Source: Lineus longissimus
Lineage: Eukaryota > Nemertea > Pilidiophora > Heteronemertea > Lineidae
Direction of reading: 5' to 3'
DNA: 64,000 bases
Assembly (NCBI RefSeq): GCF_910592395.1
Contig: NC_088317.1
Span: forward strand, 18,090,039 to 18,154,038
In this document: in pieces, positions 29,601 through 38,000 of the stretch
Layout of the letters: each line of letters begins with the position of its first letter
How positions within the stretch are numbered: position 1 is the stretch's first letter
Made by a program: the position numbers and the translations under genes
The notes under the pieces: model-generated
What the model was told of the DNA's origin: nothing
Databases searched by the model: none
Seen by the model: the letters and a program-made list of their open reading frames with translations, nothing else

Positions 29601-32049
29601 ACTGACTCTGACCCTGCTGACCTCGATTTTTAAAAACTTTCAAAAAAAGGTCATTCAAACGTTAAATCTACTCCAAAGATAATCTTTTATATCACTGAGA
29701 TATATAAATGCGATATGTTGAGAAAAATCTGTACAAATATCGAAATATACGATTACTTGGATCTATTTCGGCAAATCACTTTGCCACCTGCGCGAACTTG
29801 GCACAATTACGGCGCGCTCATTTGCATATAAGAGGCGAATAAAATCTCCACTTCAGCATGAAAGCCTTGACGGTTCAGCGCTAAGAGTGTTTGACTATGG
29901 ATCGGCTGGTCACGGGTTCGACTCCCGGTGAATCTGCTGCAGCTTTTTTTCCTTCTTCCTTATCTTTTTATCTAATTATCCATGTACAGATGTCGAAATT
30001 TTCATTATTATCATTTTCCAAAGATAATCTTTTATATCACTGAGATGTACTAATGCGATATGTTGAGAAAAATCTGTACCACTATCGAAATATACGATTA
30101 CTTGGATCTATTTTGGTCAATCACTTTGCCACCTGCGCGACCTTGTCACGATTGCGGCGCGCTCGTTTGTATACCACAACATAATCTGACACAGCCAAGC
30201 TGCTTAATCCTAGATCTGACCGTTATTAAAGAAGCATGTTTCACTTTCTAAGCTTCAATTAAGTACATGTCTATCAGTATGGCTGGTAGTGTCTGGTGAC
30301 CTGGTTCGCATTTCATATCACGGACCTCTGGTGTGGGTCTTGACGAGACATGACAAGGCTTGCGGTTCTGGTAAGGATCAAATATATTCATATGTGATAC
30401 GGACACATACATGTGCATGCTCACAAGCAAGTGGCACCAATCATTATACAGGTCAAATGATTTGGCCTGTAAGTAGCCTCGATTCCTCATGAAGTGATTC
30501 GCATCATCCTCTGGATTGGAGTGGCCTTTTTTCAAATGCCTGGAATCAGCAACACCATGAAAACATTAGCCTTGTTTGCCAGAAAGACACTAACAACAGC
30601 ACAACAACACTGTCCCAACATTCTAATTAGCACAAGGTGATTCATCTCCATTAATTAGCGGCACCACTCTCTTCTCATTAAGTCAGCCTCTCAACCAAAT
30701 GAGAGCATATCCTCGTGTTGACACCATGTCTTGTGGGGCCTCCATTATTCAATTACAAGTAATGAAGTTGATGTCACAGACTTAAACAGTAAATGCCTAC
30801 CTTTTTGGTCTACACATTTTGAAGATGACTCCAGAGATGAACATGGCCGAGTCCAAAGGCGCCAATGCAATTCTCCAGATCAAACACCACCATTTTTAAA
30901 TTTTACAACTCGCCAAAAAGTTTCACGATTGTATACTGGCAGATAAAGAAATTTCAGTTTTTCAAATCAGAATTTTTTTTCTTTCCAATTTTATCCTAAA
31001 ATGAAATGGCCAGGGCCATTGTGCTCACCTCATGTGGAGGAAAGATGGATAAAGAGCATGGTATTGTGTCATGTAGTGTTAGGTTTGATGTAGGTCCAAG
31101 CAATTACAATTTCCCCAAAATGGCCAATTTACAGTACATTCGACCTCTGTGACCTTGAAAAGTAGGTCAAATCAAAGAAGACCCGGGTGACACATTGAAT
31201 GGTTGTTAGAATTAGATGTACCTATGATATAAAATTGGTGCCAATCGGGCAAGTCATTACTAGGAATAATGGCATTTTGAAGAATTTAGGATTTGGCCCC
31301 CTCCCTGGAGGCCAAACGGCAAATCAGATCGCACCAAACTTCGGTACCTGAGATCACCTGACCAAGGGGTACATGTGTACTTAATTTGTGATCAATAGTC
31401 ATTGCAGTTAAGAAACGTGCCATAGTTACGGCCTGACGGCGAATTTACGCCATTTGACCTCTGTGACCTTGACAAGAAGGTCAAATTAAAAACCTGTGTG
31501 ACATATACTGTATGGTGGTTAGATGTACCCATGATATCAAATTGGTGGCAATCGGGCAAGAAGTTAAGGAATAATCACATTTTTAAGGTTTTTGGATTTT
31601 GCCCCCTGGTGGTCAAGTGGTGAATCATATTGGACCAAACTTCGGTCCCTAAGATCACCTGACTAAGGGGTAAATGTGTACCAAATTTGGTATCAATAGT
31701 CATTGCAGTTTAGAAACGTGCCATCGTTACATCCTAACGGCCAATTTACACCATTTGACCTCTGTGACCTTGAAAAGGAGGTCAAATCAAAAACCCGGAG
31801 GATATATGATGCACCTTTGCTAGAAGTACCTACCATATTTTTTTCAAAATTTCCCGACTACTATTAAGGGAGATATTGCATATTTTCACTTTTAACGTTT
31901 GGCCCCCTGGTGGCCAAACCATGAAACGAATCGGACCGAAACTTAGTCCCCAAGGTGTCATTACATAAGGGTACATGTGTACCAAGTTTCAACTCAATAG
32001 CTCTAACAGTTACGAAACGTGCCCTGCTAACGGACGACGGACGACGACG

Positions 32050-32084
<35 letters not shown>

Positions 32085-35000
32085 ACGACGGACGCCACGG
32101 TATGGGATAAGCTCACCTCTGCTAAGAGGTGAGCTAAAAACCTGGGTTATTTGTGAAATCTGCAAAAAAATGCCAGCGAAAATCAAGCAATTCACCATAT
32201 TTTATCATACCAGGTATAGCATCCGTAATTTATAAATAGAGCTAATATAATGCCAGATTGAGTCATTTCTTCTTATCTATTTACAGAACGCTCTGAAATA
32301 CGATAGCGCTTTTTCCAACATTCGTAGAAGCAGGGACAAAATGAGAAGCACATTCTCTTAGGACAACAATAAGATCTTCCGGCTTTGTCAGATTCATTGT
32401 GCATTCTCCCTTTTGTGTTCTGCTGAGGAATTGTATTACAACCAGTCCAGGCAGAGACATGGTGATATTTGGAAGAATATTGGTCTCTGTCAAAACAGCC
32501 AAAGGAAAATGACATATTCTGCTCGTATTTATAATTTTTTTCATCAAACATACTGACATACCTGAGTTCCAGAACAGAGAATGAGCAGTATACCAATCCA
32601 TAGCTTGAATGTTGCACACATATTTGTCAGAATTGTACCAGGAATATTGGTCTCCAAAGGGAAACAAGCTAATTTGCTATATCTATTATTTTTCTTACAA
32701 ACATACATACCGTGCTGCAGGACGGAGAATGAACAATGTTAAATGATCCATCACTAGCAACACAATAGCTTGCCTTTAACTTTTCTGTTGCCATGGGAGC
32801 TTGTCATGTTTTCCTTTCTACATCAAACGAATGTATGTAACATGCACCAAAGTGTTTAGTTGACAAGAACGAATACTTACATTACTCAGGTAGTTTAAAA
32901 ACACACATGCATGTCTCACATATACACTGCGATCAACCAGATATTTGAAATATACCAGTAGAGCCCTTTGTCCACGCATTCGCATAGCTATGTGATCGAG
33001 GGACATAAAAATGGCAGATAGCACCAGAACATCACTACAAAGAAGATAAGGGGTCTATCCAACAATATACATAAAACCAGTGTGTTAAACAACATCATCT
33101 ACCATCATAGGACAACCGAATCCCAAGGGCATCATCAGGGCACAGCACAAACCTCGTGTTCGAACTTTCATTACTCCCAACTTGATAACTGTATCTACGA
33201 TGACGTTCCACATCGGCTTATTCTCGCCAGAGTCTTTCAAATGAAAGACTCTGTTCTCGCTAACCGGAAGGTGGAACCCCAGAATGGTTGCGATCACGTG
33301 ATGGTTTTATGGATTGGGGCAATGATGAGAACAGACAGTAGGTTATGACCTGCCAGACACGACAATTAGTTGAACATACAGGTGTAGACTTGGCAGATGA
33401 TTATTTAGTTTCAGTCTCGGTCACCCAAGGTGATTTCTATCATACACACTAGCTAATCTCAGTAATGAATAGTCACTGAATTTCGGAGAATGGTGTTCGA
33501 AGGTTATAGCATCTGACTGAGCATGTCATTCACATTAGCTAATCTCAATAATGAATAGTCACTGAATTAGAGAGAATGGTGTTCGGCAGGTTAGAGCATT
33601 GCACTCTCAGGTCAGGCTCAGGTCAGTATTAATGAAATAGAGCTCCAAGACAGCCCAGAGATACTCTGCAGAGGCCAATACCATGGACACTGGCAAAGAT
33701 TTACAGATGGTACCATAGTATACGATTGACGTGGCCATTCTTTGGAATGGTAGCTATGAGAACTTTCAGATGGATAACCAGCACAGTTTCTTGATTAAAT
33801 TAGTATGAATCAAGATCGTCTGCATCTGTGCACCAAGGGGTTGATGAGAAACTACCAAAACAAGCTGAGAAAGATACAATACGCCATTCTATATGATGGT
33901 GTGCAATTTGAATAGGATTCCTGTAGGCACCGTTTGGATATCAAGTATCTCATAACCATGCCAAAACAAAAAGCTGGACGTATGTAAAAGTACATAGCAG
34001 CACAGAAAAACTCATCACATATGACTATTAACGATGTTGCCTAAAGTAAACACTCGAGGACGAAATGCTAACTCTTTGTCAAGACAGATTGCAAAATACT
34101 TTTTTTCTTTCTGTCTGTTGTTATAACCTGTAAATAGATGCTGAGAGATGAATTTAATGAAAGCAAACATTTCTATATCGGATACCTGACATCACCAACC
34201 AATCCAGGAGGAAGTTAAAAGGCTGTAAATACAAACCTAATGAAGCAACATGAAATTAATGCACCTTAACGATTCTTAAAAGCGTAAATTGCGCGCTTCA
34301 TTGATCACGGGTCTCCAGGATGTTACTTAGACCAGACAAGGGTACTCTGACATGCAATAATAAAATGGCGGATGACGTTTCGTCAATTTGTTAATATTCT
34401 GACACGTCAAGAGATGCGCCGATGATCACTCTGACGCGCGGACAGCTCGATAAATAGATTTTCGACTTCCTGTACAATTCCGGGGAGCAAATAGATACGA
34501 TTATCCAATTCTTCGATGTCAGAACAATAAACATTTTTAACATGGGCAGTTGGGTTATAATGTTTAGCCGTGCGACTAAAAAAGTTGATATTTTGGGGTC
34601 ATTTGAACTGTCGAAGCACATCAACCACTATCAACAGGATTGTCGTATTTTGGTCTTTGAGTGACAAGGTGTACCAACTCTGTCTGGGACGCTGGTACTA
34701 TTTTGGTAGACCATGGAGGGTTTGTGTTGAGAATATAAAAATGTTATACAAATCTCAACAGCATTTATGAGCAAGGTCAGGTGAGCACAAAAATAATTCT
34801 ATGTGGGCTGGGCTAAATGCCTCTCATGGGTGTGAGGGTGTATCAGCTCTCAATCAACTAGCTTCCTCCACTATGCTACATGTAGCTTACCGTTGAAGCG
34901 TCTCTCAAGCCCCTTGCCGTCGAGCTCTCGGAAGAATTGAGCCAACTTCTTTCAACAGAATAGAATATCTATAAATCCTTATAAAATCTAATACAATCAT

Positions 35001-38000
35001 ATCAAATGAAGAGTGATGGGCACAGTATAAAAATCAATTTCAGGTGTCATGTTAGAGGAGAATCCTGTTGTTTTCTTATCAGTGGTCACGCTATGTCATA
35101 GCAATTTCTTAATCAGACACTAATTTTATTGATACATTTCAAAAACTGTTGGATTTCAGTCTTCTCTTGAAGGTTGTAGACGGCATGTTATACTTATCAG
35201 CGGTCACGCAATGCTACAGTGAGTTCAGTTGCGAATAGTCTAGCGATGCATCGCAGTCATATCTAGGATTCTGATGACATCTTCATTTCTCCTTCTCACT
35301 TAGGTAGTAGTTAGTGTGATTCTGGATTTTCAATCAAAGTGCCATATGCGTAGGTTATCCAGGAATATTTAGTGGCTATCTGTATCTCTATGACCACTGT
35401 ATTTTGATCGGCCATGAAAACGTCATGGCCATCTCATCTTAGAATCCCCAATAAGCACATTCATGGATTTTCTTGACGAAAACATTGCGAGTTAATTAAT
35501 CGAGTATCGGTTAGGTGGCCATGATGCAAATAGTTATGATTGGTCACGAAAAATCGCTACGGCGATACCACATATAGGACGGGACGGATCAATGAATGTG
35601 TCTTCAGACGGTAGTGCCATTGACGTTTTGTGGCAATATCTAGTAACTATTAGTGGTTGGACGTTTTACTCTTGACACGTTCAGTTCAATATTCCATTAC
35701 TTCATCTCTCTGACCACTTTTGCTATTACGGATACTAACACTAAACATGACTTGAGCTGGTCTGTCGTCTGGTTTCTAGTTAAAGGTTTTGATCAATCGG
35801 TTGATATCAACTGACTCCAACTAGAAATATATCGACTGCTCTTTCAGTGTATTCTGGCATGCGTTTGCGTGAAATCATCATGTAAAATGTAGCAGATAGA
35901 ACTACTCCATTGAACAAAGAAATCGTTTCCAACATTCAGGACACCAGACAACCAATTTCAGCTACGAAAGACCCAGCCAATTAATAGACATGTTCAGTAG
36001 AGGATAACAGTTCTGAACATGAGCCAAGTTCCCCAAGGAAATCTTCTGTCTGACTCTTTTTTTCATGCACCTGACAGAAGGCGACATTAAGTGTAGTCCA
36101 TTCTGTTGAAACTGTTCCATATATGCTTTCTTCTTATAGAAAGGTATTATCTTTAAGACACCTAACAACCGATTTCAGCCACGGAAGACCCATGCTTCTT
36201 TAGTATTGCAGAGCAACCAGCTCAAACATGAACTGAGCTCCCCTAGGAAATCTATCGTCTGGCAACTTATTCTTCTTCCAAGAGCTAAAATATCACTGAA
36301 TCTTCAAAGCAAGATTTGCATGTCATTCCTGAGACTTAAGGGCATAGTCCTCTTATAATTTATTGTACAATTTCCTTTTTTATCAACGAGGTTTTGGCAC
36401 GGACACTTAAGCCAAAGGTGCGGCTGACGTCAAACCCGGTGAAGGAAAGGACGGCGACATCAGTTATGACTTGAACATGTCATTCAGTGCCACAGCTTAT
36501 AATTCAATGAGCATGACATTATCCTTTACCTCTGTTTCATTAGACTAAGTATTAATCCAAACCGAATGTTTAAAAAAAAATCTTTCAGTCCTTGCACATT
36601 TTCTCTGTTCTAGAGATTGAAACTTTGCGTTTGACCAAGTGATTCTAACATTAGCAGTGTGAGATGTCGGGACGTTCATAATTAATGTTGGCCTTACTTT
36701 TAATGATGGGGTTCAAATCTGGTGTCAAGAAAAAATGGCCTCTTTATTTTTCGATACACCCCATAAAAGTTTTATTGCAAGTGCATGAATTTTATAACTG
36801 CAGCAGTGAGAATGTATTGGGAAAACTCTCATCTGCTGACAGAGATTTTATTCCATTAGTTGAATAAGTATAATAATCCAATAGTGTGTTGGTTCGTCCA
36901 CTTTAAATCTTTAAAATATGCAAGCAACCAAGTACAAATATGACAAACTGAAAATCTTGCCCGAGTTGGGCTGATTAATGCCACTTATGCATTTGGTATA
37001 ACACAATATATTCAGAACCATGTAAACTTAGCATGAAATCAACTGAACTGAAATAACTGTCAAAATGGGAGGTTACATGCTTAGTCAAGGTACTTTAACA
37101 CCAATTATGGTTCAATTGGGTACTCAACAATTTCGTGCACTGGCATACAAACATTTTGACCCACAATTTGAAAATTGCACTCTGCTCGGTCTGCAGCAAT
37201 GACGGTCAATAACTTTGTCCAAATTTACCCCATTATTGTTTGAGTAATCATTGGATGATAATGACATACAATGCAGCCTAAATATTATCTTATGACAGAT
37301 TGCACAGCAATATGATAAATTGCTAAAAACAATCTAAGACCAACAATCTGTCAATCGATACCACCAGATTTGGTCTTCTACTCTTTGCAATCGAATGAAA
37401 AAACGATCAATGGCAACAGCGTCTTTTTCAGTGTTTGCATTCATCAAACCACTGATTTCAGGCTACAAAATTTTTAAAACTGACTATGTGCCGAGTTTGC
37501 CTGAATGAGCACGCAATCTCGGTACCCGCAACGACCTGTAATCTGCACTGATTTGGAGTACACCGTCTCTAATCAATTCTTGCTGACTTTTTGCAATCAT
37601 GGTTTCCTTGAGAAGATGTCAGTGTCGGCAATGAATGTCAGATACAGAAAAGAACAGCTGGGGTAGAATTTCTGTCACTGTACTGCATGATCAGATGTCC
37701 ATTTTGGAGATTGGTTTTCTAAGTAATGGGACATATCATTTTTGTCGCATTGCAATTTCTATGCTGCATTTCAGTTGCCACCAACTGAAAACTTCAGCTT
37801 TTCTTCATTTGACTAGCAATCTGGCTTTTATTTACATCAATTCACACGATTTCTGGTAAACTGAAATGAAACCGCTTAAGATGAGGATTTCCCTACCTCT
37901 TTCCGCCGAGCTTCAGACTCTGCAGACTCCGGTGATGGTTTCCGTTTCTCTTTCTTTTTACTCCTCTTTTTCCTCCCACCCCTTGCAGCAGCGGCGGGTT

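Larger units (their letters stand above)
22030..34885. other. Large intron region
   Basis: It carries two SINE heads, the 42-bp, 86-bp, 190-bp and 345-bp-period duplications, and the Helentron-like element. The remaining sequence is AT-rich with short frames lacking domain similarity. Confidence 0.6.

Noticed and set aside
32110-32135. Hairpin as a bacterial-style terminator
   Set aside because: The window is eukaryotic and the hairpin is the end of a repeat family, so a terminator reading is inappropriate.
32281-32667. Overlapping minus-strand frames of 128 and 114 codons
   Set aside because: The region consists of diverged tandem copies; both frames are by-products of the duplication and show no domain or start context.
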